Below are positions 8,008 through 16,597 of a stretch of DNA of 64,000 nucleotides, one piece after another. Origin of the DNA: an uncultured Myxococcales bacterium. Lineage in GTDB: Bacteria > Myxococcota_A > UBA9042 > DTJE01. The position numbers were made by a program, and so were the translations under genes. The notes below the pieces were generated by a model. It was not told where the DNA came from. It saw only the letters and a program-made list of their open reading frames with translations, and made no database searches. How positions within the stretch are numbered: position 1 is the first letter of the stretch; each line of letters starts with the position of its first letter. The stretch spans positions 1 to 64,000 of the forward strand of contig CAIOFV010000082.1 in NCBI GenBank assembly GCA_903857665.1, read 5' to 3'.

Positions 8008-8532
8008 ATGCTCGTCACCGAACAGGAGCGGCTGAAGAGCGACATCGGCACCTGGCTCGAGCGGTACGGCCGCGACCGCTCGGCGTTGATCCCGGTGTTG
8101 CAGGAAATCCAGAAGAAATACACCCGCATCTCGGAATACGGGATGCAGGTCCTGGCCGACCAGCTGGGCATCCACCCGGTGGAAGTCTACAGCGTGGTCT
8201 CGTTCTACGCGTTCCTTGACCACAAGCCCAAGGGCAAGTTCGTCATCCGCCTGTGCCGCACGGTTTCGTGCGACATGCAGGGCAAGGCCCGCGTGGCCCA
8301 GCAGCTGGAAAGCGACCTGGGCATCACCTTCGGCGAAACGACCTCCGACGGGAAGTTCTCGCTGGAATGGGCGAACTGCCTCGGCATGTGCGACCAGGGC
8401 CCCGCGCTGCTGGTCAACGACATCGTCTACACGCGCGTGACGCCAGCGATGGTCAACGACATCCTCGAGACCTGTCGGAAGACCTTCGGCGTGTACGCCC
8501 TCGAGTCGACGCACGAGGAGGGACACGCATGA
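8008..8532 (+). CDS. hydC: NAD-linked [FeFe] hydrogenase subunit HydC (NuoE-like)
   Basis: A 174-residue thioredoxin-fold [2Fe-2S] protein of the NuoE/HndA/HydC family. The cluster ligands are Cys83 and Cys88 (LCRTVSC) and Cys124 and Cys128 (NCLGMC). The N-terminal half is the usual helical bundle (LIPVLQEIQKKYTRISEYGM). In multimeric [FeFe] hydrogenases this subunit pairs with HydB and passes electrons between FMN and the hydrogenase subunit. Its TGA overlaps the ATG of hydB by four bases, indicating translational coupling. Confidence 0.93.
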   Translation: MLVTEQERLKSDIGTWLERYGRDRSALIPVLQEIQKKYTRISEYGMQVLADQLGIHPVEVYSVVSFYAFLDHKPKGKFVIRLCRTVSCDMQGKARVAQQLESDLGITFGETTSDGKFSLEWANCLGMCDQGPALLVNDIVYTRVTPAMVNDILETCRKTFGVYALESTHEEGHA

Positions 8533-9725
8533 TTACTCCCAATCACAAGGCCCCCTTGACCTTCGCGACGATCGAGCCGGACGCCGGCCTGAAGGCCGCC
8601 CTGGCGAAGCCGCGGGTGGACCTGATCGCCGAAATCACCGCTTCCCAGTTGAAGGGCCGCGGTGGCGCCGGCTTCCCGACCGGCGTGAAGTGGAACCTGG
8701 CGGCGGCCGCGCAGGCCGACACCAAGTACGTGATCTGCAACGCCGACGAGGGCGAGCCCGGCACGTTCAAGGACCGCGTCCTGCTGTCCGACCATGCCGA
8801 CCTCGTGTTCGAAGGCATGACGATCGGCGGGTACGCGATCGGCTCGAAGATCGGCATCCTGTACCTGCGCGGCGAGTACACCTACCTGCGCGCGCACCTC
8901 GACGCCGTCCTCGCCGCCCGCCGGGCGAAGGGCCTGCTGGGCAAGAACGTCGCCGGCAAGCAGGGCTTCGAGTTCGACATCCAGATCCGCATGGGTTCCG
9001 GCGCCTACGTCTGCGGCGAGGAAACCGCGCTGATCGAGTCGCTGGAAGGCCACCGCGGCGAGCCGCGCAACCGGCCGCCCTTCCCCGTCGATACGGGCCT
9101 GAACAAGCTGCCGTCGGTCGTCAACAACGTCGAAACGTTCGCGTGGGTGACCAGCATCCTCGTGAAGGGTTCCGCGTGGTTCAAGGCGATCGGCACCCAG
9201 CGGTCCACCGGCCTGAAGATCTTCTCGGTGTCCGGCGACTGCAAGCAGCCCGGCATCTACGAGTTCCCGATGGGCATCACGGTGGCGAAGATGCTGGAGG
9301 CCGTCGGCGGTTCGGACGCGAAGGCCGTCCAGATCGGCGGCGCGTCCGGGCATTGCGTGCCGGCGTCGGAATTCGGCCGGGTCATCGCGTTCGAGGACGT
9401 ATCGACCGGCGGGTCGGTCATCGTCTTCGGGGCGCACCGGGACATGCTCCATGTTGCCAAGAACTTCCTGGAGTTCTTCGTCGAGGAATCCTGCGGCCAG
9501 TGCACGCCCTGCCGCGACGGGAACCCGAAGCTCCTGGGTGGCGTCGAACTGCTGGAGCAGGGCCGCTGCTCGATGCGATACCTGAATGAGCTGTCGTCGC
9601 TGGGCGAAACCATGCAGATCGCCTCGAAGTGCGGCCTGGGCCAGAGCGCGCCGAACGCGTTCCTGTCCATCGTCAAGCACTTCAAGGACGAACTGATGGG
9701 GCGCACGCAGGGCGAGGCGCATTAG
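8529..9725 (+). CDS. hydB: NAD-linked [FeFe] hydrogenase subunit HydB (NuoF core only)
   Basis: A 398-residue flavoprotein subunit that would bind NAD(H), FMN and one [4Fe-4S] cluster. FMN-binding motif: GRGGAGFPTGVKW (residues 43-55). NAD-binding region: GSGAYVCGEETALIESLEG (156-174). Cluster ligands: Cys322, Cys325, Cys328 (ESCGQCTPC) and Cys368 (SKCGLG). Thermotoga maritima HydB has about 626 residues, with an extra N-terminal thioredoxin-like [2Fe-2S] domain and a C-terminal ferredoxin-like domain. Both extras are missing here: the protein begins at the NuoF core and ends soon after the last core helix. This bears on whether the enzyme can bifurcate electrons. Confidence 0.93.
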   Translation: MITPNHKAPLTFATIEPDAGLKAALAKPRVDLIAEITASQLKGRGGAGFPTGVKWNLAAAAQADTKYVICNADEGEPGTFKDRVLLSDHADLVFEGMTIGGYAIGSKIGILYLRGEYTYLRAHLDAVLAARRAKGLLGKNVAGKQGFEFDIQIRMGSGAYVCGEETALIESLEGHRGEPRNRPPFPVDTGLNKLPSVVNNVETFAWVTSILVKGSAWFKAIGTQRSTGLKIFSVSGDCKQPGIYEFPMGITVAKMLEAVGGSDAKAVQIGGASGHCVPASEFGRVIAFEDVSTGGSVIVFGAHRDMLHVAKNFLEFFVEESCGQCTPCRDGNPKLLGGVELLEQGRCSMRYLNELSSLGETMQIASKCGLGQSAPNAFLSIVKHFKDELMGRTQGEAH

Positions 9726-9769
9726 GCAGCGGAGTCGCGAGGGGAGACCCGAGCGAAGGAGCGATACCC

Positions 9770-11698
9770 ATGGCGGACAACCTGAACGACAGCACCAGTC
9801 GCGCTCCCGTGAGCCAGACCGGCCACGTGATCCCCCCCGTCGATGACGAGGGCATGATCGGGGCGCGCGTAACACTGACCATCGACGGCCAGGAAGTGAA
9901 GGTGCCCCTGGGCACCACGATTCACGACGCGGCCAAGAGGGCCGGGATCCACATCCCGACCCTGTGCGCGCACCCCGACCTGTGCATGGCCGGCCTCTGC
10001 CGCGTCTGCGTGGTCGAGGTCGAGGGCATGCGGACCCTGCAGGCGTCCTGCGCCTACCCGGTTTCGCAGCCGATGAAGATCCACACGCACACCCGCAAGG
10101 TGCGCCAGGCTCGCCGGCACATCATCGACCTGATGCTGTCGCACCACTACGGCGAGTGCTACGCCTGCGGCCGGAACAACAACTGCGAACTGCAGACACT
10201 GGCCAAGGAATACGGCGTCGACTTCTTCCGGTTCGGCCATCCGGACAAGCCCATGTACGCGAAGGACGAGTCGAGCCACTCGGTCATCCGCGACATGAAC
10301 AAGTGCGTCCTGTGCCGCCGCTGCGTCCGGACCTGCATCGACCTGCAGGAAGTCGGCTGCCTGGAGGCGGTGGACCGCGGCGACAAGACCAAGATCGCCA
10401 CGTTCATGGACAAGCCGCTGGCGGACGTCGTCTGCATCAACTGCGGCCAGTGCATCAACCGCTGCCCGACCGGCGCCCTGCGGGCCAATGACCCGACGGA
10501 CGAGATCTGGGCCGCGATCGACGACCCCAAGAAGCACGTCGTCATCCAGACGGCGCCGGCGCCCCGCGCGGCGATCGGCGAGTGCTTCGGGCTGGAACCC
10601 GGCCACCCGCTGACGTTCGAATTGAACACCGCGATGAAGCTGTGCGGCTTCGACAAGGTGTTCGACACGAACTTCACGGCCGACCTGACCATCTTCGAGG
10701 AAGGCGCCGAACTGCTGCTGCGGCTGCAGGACGCGCTGAAGACGAAGAAGGGCCCGGTCTTCCTGCCGCAGTTCACGTCCTGTTCGCCGGGGTGGGTGAA
10801 GTACCTCGAGCACTTCTACCCCGAGTACATCCCGAACCTGTCGTCGGCGAAGTCGCCGCAGCAGATGTTCGGCGCGGTCATCAAGACGTACTACGCCCAG
10901 TTGAACAACCTGGACCCGAAGGACATCGTCACGGTCGCGCTGATGCCCTGCTCGGCCAAGAAGTTCGAGTGCAACCGGCCGGAAATGACCGATTCCGGGT
11001 TCAAGGACGTGGACTACGGCCTGACGACCCGCGAGCTGGCCAAGATGATCCAGGAGGCCGGGATCGACCTGCCGAAGATGGCGAAGTCCGACTTCGATTC
11101 GCCGTTCGGTTCGGCGACCGGCTCGGGCGTGATCTTCGGGACCACCGGCGGCGTCATGGAAGCGGCGTTGCGGACGGTCATCGAACTGGTGGTCGGCATC
11201 AAGGTCGAAAACCTGTTCGACCACGCGGACATCATCCCGCTGCGCGGCATGGACGGCATCAAGTACGTCGAGCTGACGATCCCGTCGGTCGGCGAGGTGC
11301 CCGCCATCCTGAAGCCGCTGTTCGAGTCCTGGGACTTCCTGAAGGGCGTCACGGTCAAGGTGGCGGTGGCCCACGGCACGGCGAACGCCCACAAGGTCAT
11401 GGAAGACCTGAAGAACGGCGGCCCGCTGTCCCAGTGCCACTTCATCGAGTTCATGGGCTGCCCGGGCGGCTGCATCGGCGGCGGCGGCCAGCCGATCCCG
11501 ACGTCCCAGGAGATCCGCGAGGCGCGCGCCAAGGCGATCTACGCCGAGGATTCGGCGTACCCGATCCGCAAGTCGCACGAGAATCCGGCCGTGCTGGAAC
11601 TGTACACCAAGTTCCTGACGGAAGGGCCTTGCGGCCACAAGAGCCACAAGCTGCTGCACACGCACTACACCCCCCGCGGCAAGTACATCGCCGAGTAG
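9770..11698 (+). CDS. hydA: [FeFe] hydrogenase catalytic subunit HydA
   Basis: A 642-residue group A hydrogenase. After a 30-residue N-terminal extension come a [2Fe-2S] domain (Cys66, Cys77, Cys80, Cys94), the His-Cys3 [4Fe-4S] motif (HHYGECYACGRNNNC, 125-139), two ferredoxin clusters (CVLCRRCVRTC at 179-189 and CINCGQCINRC at 222-232) and the H-cluster domain. H-cluster motifs are L1 TSCSPGW (336-342), L2 MPCSAKKFE (392-400) and L3 EFMGCPGGCIGGGGQP (560-575). In L1 the residue before PGW is Ser, not the Cys of the textbook TSCCPxW. The extra C-terminal [2Fe-2S] domain of T. maritima HydA is absent. It starts 44 nt after hydB. Confidence 0.96.
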   Translation: MADNLNDSTSRAPVSQTGHVIPPVDDEGMIGARVTLTIDGQEVKVPLGTTIHDAAKRAGIHIPTLCAHPDLCMAGLCRVCVVEVEGMRTLQASCAYPVSQPMKIHTHTRKVRQARRHIIDLMLSHHYGECYACGRNNNCELQTLAKEYGVDFFRFGHPDKPMYAKDESSHSVIRDMNKCVLCRRCVRTCIDLQEVGCLEAVDRGDKTKIATFMDKPLADVVCINCGQCINRCPTGALRANDPTDEIWAAIDDPKKHVVIQTAPAPRAAIGECFGLEPGHPLTFELNTAMKLCGFDKVFDTNFTADLTIFEEGAELLLRLQDALKTKKGPVFLPQFTSCSPGWVKYLEHFYPEYIPNLSSAKSPQQMFGAVIKTYYAQLNNLDPKDIVTVALMPCSAKKFECNRPEMTDSGFKDVDYGLTTRELAKMIQEAGIDLPKMAKSDFDSPFGSATGSGVIFGTTGGVMEAALRTVIELVVGIKVENLFDHADIIPLRGMDGIKYVELTIPSVGEVPAILKPLFESWDFLKGVTVKVAVAHGTANAHKVMEDLKNGGPLSQCHFIEFMGCPGGCIGGGGQPIPTSQEIREARAKAIYAEDSAYPIRKSHENPAVLELYTKFLTEGPCGHKSHKLLHTHYTPRGKYIAE

Positions 11699-11703
11699 TC
11701 CGT

Positions 11704-11735
11704 CCGGGGTCCCGGTCGCGAGGCCGGGACCCCGG
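11704..11735 (+). terminator. Strong hairpin after hydA
   Basis: A perfect 12-bp GC-rich stem (CCGGGGTCCCGG and its complement) with an 8-nt loop starts 5 nt after the hydA stop. There is no T-run, so it may act as a 3' stabiliser or a Rho-assisted stop rather than a classic intrinsic terminator. Confidence 0.5.
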
Positions 11736-11786
11736 GTCCTTCGCCATCTGAAATGAAAGCAGGTTCAGGATTCGGGGCGAAGCGCC

Positions 11787-11815
11787 TTGCGTGTGCGCGC
11801 GGGCTTTTCTATATT
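11787..11815 (+). promoter_or_regulatory. Sigma-70-type promoter for the histidine kinase
   Basis: TTGCGT and TATATT are separated by 17 nt, and the -10 box ends 19 nt before the ATG. This gives the kinase a transcript of its own, distinct from hydA. Confidence 0.65.
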
Positions 11816-11834
11816 TGGGCCCGCTGGAGGTCCC

Positions 11835-13154
11835 ATGGACGATCGGCACGGCCTTCGATACGTGGACCTGGCCCGGGAAGACGCCGGGGAGGGGATTTTC
11901 CCCCCCGAGATCGCCCGGGTGCTGGACACCATCAACCGGAAAGTGGCGGCGTCGGAGTCCCTGGACGCGATCATGGCGTTCGTCTTCGAGTCGTCGCAGG
12001 CGATCGGGCCCTCCGACCGCATCGGCCTGGCCTTCGTGGTCGATGATGGGGCGCGGGTGGTGTCCCGGTGGGTCGGGGCGGCGTACCAGCCCGTGCTGCT
12101 GGGACAGGGCTACGGCGAGGAGATGCACGGTTCCTCGCTGGAGGCCCTGCTGCGCGGCCGGCAGTTGCGCATCATCGACGACCTGGCCGCGTACCTCCAG
12201 GAACACCCTGACAGCCGATCGACCCGGATCCTGGTCAACGAGGGCGTCCGTTCCAGCATGACGTGCCCGCTGGTGGTGGAAGGGCGGCCGGTCGGGCTGC
12301 TGTTCCGGTCGTCGCGTCAGGTTGCGGCCTACGGCGAGCAGCAGGTGGGGCTGCACCTCGCGATGGCCGAGCGGCTGGCACAGGCGGTCGAAAAGGCGTG
12401 GCACATCGAGCAGTTGGCCGCGGCGAATTCCGCGTATATGGAAATGCTGGGCTTCGTGGCCCACGAACTGAAGAACCCGGTCGCATCGATGGTGCTGGAC
12501 GGCCACCTGATGCTGGAAGGGTATGTCGGGGACTTGACGCAGGCCCAGCGGAACAAGGTCGAACGCATCATCGCCAAGGGCGAATTCCTGCTGGGGCTGG
12601 TGCGGGACTACATGGACCTGGCGTTCGTGGAGGGCGCGGGCCTGAAGGTGGACCCGAAGGCCGGGATGGACCTGGTGGCCGATGCCCTGGAGCCGGCCAT
12701 CGACATCATCCGGCCGCAGATCGAGGCGAAGGGGATGCGCCTGGAGACGGACTGGCCGAAGGACGGGCTGACCGTTGACGGCGATCCGGACCTGCTGCGG
12801 ATCGTGGCCGTGAACCTCGTCGGGAACGCCGTGAAGTACGGGAACGAAAGCGGGCTGTTGCGCGTGACGGCCGCGCGCGCCGATGGCGGCTTCCGGATGT
12901 CCGTCTGGAACGAGGGCCCGGGGTTCCCGGAATCCCAGCGCGCCCGTCTGTTCCGGAAGTTTTCCCGCCTGCAGACGCCCGAGCTGCTGAAGCAGAAGGG
13001 CACGGGCGTGGGCCTGTACACGGTTGCGAGGATCGTGCGCCTGCACGGCGGCCGGGTGATGGCGGAGTCCGAACCGGGGAAATGGGCCGAGTTTTCGATC
13101 GAAATCCCGCAGCCCCTGCAATCCCCGGACGAGGCGGGTGCCGGGATCGGTTGA
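11835..13154 (+). CDS. Soluble GAF-domain sensor histidine kinase
   Basis: A 439-residue cytoplasmic kinase without membrane helices. Residues about 25-180 form a GAF-like sensor domain (SSQAIGPSDRIGLAFVVDDG, VNEGVRSSMTCPLVVEGRPV). The HisKA H-box is FVAHELKNPVASM with phosphoacceptor His210. The ATPase domain shows the N-box NLVGNAVKYGN and G-boxes NEGPGF and GTGVGLYTV. ATG is chosen over an in-frame upstream TTG because GGAGG sits just before it and the promoter overlaps the TTG. It lies between hydA and hydG and so may control hydrogenase expression, perhaps with the receiver encoded before hydC. The ligand is unknown. Confidence 0.85.
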   Translation: MDDRHGLRYVDLAREDAGEGIFPPEIARVLDTINRKVAASESLDAIMAFVFESSQAIGPSDRIGLAFVVDDGARVVSRWVGAAYQPVLLGQGYGEEMHGSSLEALLRGRQLRIIDDLAAYLQEHPDSRSTRILVNEGVRSSMTCPLVVEGRPVGLLFRSSRQVAAYGEQQVGLHLAMAERLAQAVEKAWHIEQLAAANSAYMEMLGFVAHELKNPVASMVLDGHLMLEGYVGDLTQAQRNKVERIIAKGEFLLGLVRDYMDLAFVEGAGLKVDPKAGMDLVADALEPAIDIIRPQIEAKGMRLETDWPKDGLTVDGDPDLLRIVAVNLVGNAVKYGNESGLLRVTAARADGGFRMSVWNEGPGFPESQRARLFRKFSRLQTPELLKQKGTGVGLYTVARIVRLHGGRVMAESEPGKWAEFSIEIPQPLQSPDEAGAGIG

Positions 13155-13212
13155 TCCCCCAGGAAGGCGCGCTGCGCCCCATCCTGTGCGCGTGTTCCCC
13201 GAGGAGGCGACC

Positions 13213-14619
13213 ATGGCGATTGCGGAAACGGCGACGTTCATCGACGAGGCGGAAATCGGAAGCGTGCTGGAGGCCGGCGCGAAGCACGACAGCGGGCGGG
13301 TGCGGGAAGTCCTGGCTGCTGCCCTGGAAATGAAGGGCCTGGGCATGAGCGACGTCGCGGTACTGGCCGGGATCTCGGACCCGGAGATGCTGGGCGAGCT
13401 GTTCGCGGCGGCCCGCCAGGTGAAGGAGCACATCTACGGGCGGCGGCTGGTGATCTTCGCCCCGCTGTACGTGTCGAACTTCTGCGCCAACGACTGCACC
13501 TACTGCGCGTTCCGGCTGCGCAACAAGGAAGTGAAGCGGCGCGCGCTGACCCAGGACGAGGTGGCCAACGAGGCGCGAATCCTGGTGGAAAGCGGGCACA
13601 AGCGGGTCCTGCTGGTGGCGGGCGAGTCCTATCCCAACGAGGGCTTCGACTACGTACTGAAGTGCATCGATACCGTGTACAAGACGAAGAGCGGGCCCGG
13701 CGAGATCCGGCGCGTCAACGTGAACGTGGCGCCGCTGAACATGGACGAGTTCCACGCGCTGCAGGAAGCGAAGATCGGCACCTACCAACTGTTCCAGGAA
13801 ACGTACCACCGGGAAACGTACCGGCAGGTCCACCTGGTGGGCAAGAAGCGCGACTATGACTGGCGCGTCACCGTGATGGACCGGGCGATGTCGGCCGGCA
13901 TCCAGGACGTCGGCGTCGGCGTGCTGTTCGGGCTGTGGGACTGGCGGTTCGAAATCCTGGCCTTGATGCAGCACGTGCGGCACCTGGAGCAGGCGTTCGG
14001 CGTCGGGCCGCACACGATCAGCGTGCCGCGGCTGGAGCCGGCCGTCGGATCGGACGTGGCGACGCACCCGCCGAAGCCCGTTGCGGACATCGAGTTCCGA
14101 AAGCTGGTGGCCATCCTGCGGCTGGCGGTGCCGTACACGGGCATCATCCTGTCCACGCGCGAAACGGCGAACATCCGCCGCGAAACGTTCGCGCTGGGCA
14201 TTTCGCAGATCTCGGCCGGAAGCCGTACGAACCCGGGCGGCTACGCCGAGGAGGAAGGCGGGATCACCGAGGACGGGCAGCAGTTCAGCCTGGGCGATCA
14301 TCGTTCGCTGGACGAGGTGGTGAAGGACATCGCGGGCCTGGGCTACATCCCTTCGTTCTGCACCGGCTGCTACCGGCTGGGCCGTGTCGGCAAGGATTTC
14401 ATGGACCTGGCGAAGCCCGGCGACATCCGGATGCACTGCGACCCGAACGCGCTGTCGACGTTCGCGGAGTATCTTGCGGACTACGCGTCGCCCGAAACGC
14501 GGGTCGTGGGCGAGGCGCTGATCACCGAAACGCTGGCGACGATGGACCCGAAGAGCCGGGCCGTGTCGGAGAAACTGGTCGAAAAGGTGCGCGCGGGCCG
14601 ACGGGACGTGTTCGTATGA
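13213..14619 (+). CDS. hydG: [FeFe] hydrogenase maturase HydG (radical SAM tyrosine lyase)
   Basis: A 468-residue radical SAM enzyme that cleaves tyrosine to make the CO and CN ligands of the H-cluster on a dangler iron complex. The SAM cluster motif CX3CX2C is CANDCTYC (Cys91, Cys95, Cys98). The C-terminal auxiliary-cluster motif CX2CX22C is present (CTGC, then 22 residues to the Cys of MHCDPN). Length and the SVPRLEPA and RETANIRRE stretches fit HydG rather than the related thiamine enzyme ThiH. GAGGAGG precedes the ATG. It follows the kinase by 58 nt. Confidence 0.96.
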   Translation: MAIAETATFIDEAEIGSVLEAGAKHDSGRVREVLAAALEMKGLGMSDVAVLAGISDPEMLGELFAAARQVKEHIYGRRLVIFAPLYVSNFCANDCTYCAFRLRNKEVKRRALTQDEVANEARILVESGHKRVLLVAGESYPNEGFDYVLKCIDTVYKTKSGPGEIRRVNVNVAPLNMDEFHALQEAKIGTYQLFQETYHRETYRQVHLVGKKRDYDWRVTVMDRAMSAGIQDVGVGVLFGLWDWRFEILALMQHVRHLEQAFGVGPHTISVPRLEPAVGSDVATHPPKPVADIEFRKLVAILRLAVPYTGIILSTRETANIRRETFALGISQISAGSRTNPGGYAEEEGGITEDGQQFSLGDHRSLDEVVKDIAGLGYIPSFCTGCYRLGRVGKDFMDLAKPGDIRMHCDPNALSTFAEYLADYASPETRVVGEALITETLATMDPKSRAVSEKLVEKVRAGRRDVFV

Positions 14620-14779
14620 CGGCGACGGGGCGGGGTTATGTGGGACACGTCCCGCGGCCCGCGCAGTCTCGCGTGCTGCGGCCGGCCGCTGGGGCGGCCG
14701 CCCCAGACGCGCGTGACGGGGATGGAGGAGGGACGACGGCCGCGGGCCGAGGCTCTTGGGAATCAAGGAGGAGGAAAGC

Positions 14780-15049
14780 ATGAACAAGCACATCATCATC
14801 GGGGTTCACGTGACGGATCGGCTGGAGCACGTGCCGCAGGTGCAGGGACTGCTGAGCGAGTACGGCTGCTACATCAAGACGCGCCTGGGCCTGCACGAGG
14901 TCGGCGGCGACGGGAAGTGCTGCAGCAGGAACGGGCTGCTGCTGCTGGAAATGACGGGCGACGAGCCGGAAATCATGGCGCTGGTGTCGAAGCTGTCCGA
15001 AGTGAAGGGCATCGAGGTCCAGAAGATGGTGTTCGATCACCCGGCCTAG
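14780..15049 (+). CDS. TM1266-family putative iron-only hydrogenase system regulator
   Basis: An 89-residue ferredoxin-like-fold protein (HIIIGVHVTDR, YGCYIKTRLGLHEV, then NGLLLLEMTGDEPEI). It matches the small family named after Thermotoga TM1266, related to the NikR C-terminal domain and found almost only beside hydEFG genes. A regulatory role is assumed in the literature, but I know of no demonstrated mechanism. The ATG is chosen because GGAGGAGGAAA lies directly upstream; an in-frame ATG eight codons earlier would overlap that site. The 160 nt before it are GC-rich with hairpin potential and hold no other gene. Confidence 0.85.
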   Translation: MNKHIIIGVHVTDRLEHVPQVQGLLSEYGCYIKTRLGLHEVGGDGKCCSRNGLLLLEMTGDEPEIMALVSKLSEVKGIEVQKMVFDHPA

Positions 15050-15123
15050 CGTCGGCCGTCGGCGGTCGGCCGTGAGGGTCGGGGCGTCGGGGCGTCGGGT
15101 TGGCATGGGCGGCGGAGAGCGGA
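15050..15123. repeat. GTCGG-type low-complexity spacer
   Basis: This spacer between the TM1266-type gene and aspA is built from short imperfect copies of GGTCGGCCGT and GGGCGTCGG. It has no coding signal; the aspA Shine-Dalgarno sequence (GGAG) is at its end. Confidence 0.5.
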
Positions 15124-16515
15124 ATGCGGCTGGAACGGGACCCCCTGGGCGAGGTGGCGGTGCCGGACGACGCGCTGTGGGGCGCGCATACGGCCCGGGC
15201 CATCGCCAATTTTCCCTTGTCCGGGCGGCCGGTGCACCGGGAACTGGTGCGGGCGTTCGGGTGGGTGAAACTGGCGTGCGCGCGGACCAACCGCGAGCTG
15301 GGCGCCTGGGCCGACGACCCGGAGAAGGCCGACGCCATCGAGCGGGCTTGCCGGGAGATGGCCGAGGGGGGCCTCGGGGAGGCGGCGCCGGTGGACGCCC
15401 TGCAGGGCGGCGCCGGAACGTCCACCAACATGTGCGTGAACGAGGTGCTGGCGAACCGGGCCCTGGCAATCCTGGGGCTGCCCGCTGGGCGGTACGATCG
15501 CGTTTCGCCGCTCGATGACCTGAACCTGCACCAGTCGACCAATGACACCTACCCGACCGCGCTGCGGATCGCGGCGATCCGCGGGGTGCGCGAGCTGGAC
15601 GGGCGGCTGGTGGCCCTGCAGGAGGCCTTCCAGGGCCTGGAGCAGCGGTTCGCGGACGTGGTGAAGGTCGGTCGGACCCAGTTGCAGGACGCAGTGCTGA
15701 CCACGCTGGGCCGCGAGATGGGCGCGTACGCCGAGGCGTTCAACCGCGACCGGTGGCGCGTGTACAAGTGCGAGGAGAGGCTGCGGGTCGTGAACCTGGG
15801 CGGGACGGCGATCGGCACGGGCCTGGGGGCGCCGCGGCGATTCATCTTCCGGGTGGTGGACGTGCTGCGCGAGGAAACGGGGATGGGCCTGGCGCGGGCC
15901 GAAAACCTGGTCGAAGCGACGCAGAACGCGGACGTGTTCGCCGAGGTCTCGGGCATCCTGAAGGCCTGCGCGACGTCGCTGTGGAAGGTGTCGTCCGACC
16001 TGCGGCTGCTGGCGTCGGGACCGGACGCGGGACTTTCGGAGATCCGGCTGCCCGAAAGGCAGGCGGGGTCGTCCATCATGCCGGGGAAGGTGAACCCGGT
16101 CATCCCCGAGGCGATCACGCAGGTCGCGATGAAGGTGATGGCCAACGATGTCGCCATCGGGATGGCGGTGGCGGGCGGGAGCCTGGAACTGAACCCCTTC
16201 CTGCCGCTGGTGGCGGACGCGCTGCTGGAGTCGCTGGACCTGCTGGCGCGGGGGTGCGACGTATTCCGGCGGAACTGCGTCGATGGGATCGAGGCTGACG
16301 AGGGCCGGTGCCGGGCCACCGTGGAGGCGTCCACGGCCACGGCGACCGCGCTGATCCAGGTGCTGGGGTACGACCGGGCCTGCGAGGTGGCGAAGGCGGC
16401 CCGCGCGACGGGGCGCACGATCCGCGAGGTGGTGACGGCCGAGGGTGCGATGACCGGCGAGGCGTTCGACGCGCTGGTGAGCCCGGAGGCGGTGCGGCGG
16501 CTGGGGATGCCGTAG
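15124..16515 (+). CDS. aspA: Aspartate ammonia-lyase in the hydrogenase maturation cluster
   Basis: A 463-residue member of the fumarase/aspartase superfamily that would split aspartate into fumarate and ammonia. Motifs: GGAGTSTNMCVNE, HQSTNDTYPTA, and the signature GSSIMPGKVNPV with its catalytic serine loop. The start matches the family N-terminus (LGEVAVPDDALWGAHT). Aspartase and the closely related fumarase differ by few residues; aspartase is preferred from the overall match and from the recurrent finding of aspA-like genes beside hydEFG in other anaerobes. The ammonia could feed the dithiomethylamine bridge of the H-cluster, which is inference. Confidence 0.8.
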   Translation: MRLERDPLGEVAVPDDALWGAHTARAIANFPLSGRPVHRELVRAFGWVKLACARTNRELGAWADDPEKADAIERACREMAEGGLGEAAPVDALQGGAGTSTNMCVNEVLANRALAILGLPAGRYDRVSPLDDLNLHQSTNDTYPTALRIAAIRGVRELDGRLVALQEAFQGLEQRFADVVKVGRTQLQDAVLTTLGREMGAYAEAFNRDRWRVYKCEERLRVVNLGGTAIGTGLGAPRRFIFRVVDVLREETGMGLARAENLVEATQNADVFAEVSGILKACATSLWKVSSDLRLLASGPDAGLSEIRLPERQAGSSIMPGKVNPVIPEAITQVAMKVMANDVAIGMAVAGGSLELNPFLPLVADALLESLDLLARGCDVFRRNCVDGIEADEGRCRATVEASTATATALIQVLGYDRACEVAKAARATGRTIREVVTAEGAMTGEAFDALVSPEAVRRLGMP

Positions 16516-16567
16516 GGGAAGGGGAGAAGGACGGGAGCAGGGCGGGTACGGACTCGGGTACGGGTAT

Positions 16568-16597
16568 GTGAACGTGTCCGTGAACGTGCACGTGAAC
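16568..16597 (+). repeat. 12-bp GTGAACGTG tandem repeat
   Basis: Two and a half copies of a 12-bp unit (GTGAACGTGTCC, GTGAACGTGCAC, GTGAAC) lie in the G-rich spacer before hydF. They create in-frame GTG codons upstream of the likely hydF start and would encode an odd Val/Asn-rich leader if used. The copies look like slippage products, not protein-coding sequence. Confidence 0.55.

Noticed and set aside
8008-11698. An HndB-like fourth subunit that would complete a tetrameric NADP-reducing enzyme
   Set aside because: hydC, hydB and hydA follow each other with overlaps or a 44-nt gap, leaving no room for another gene.
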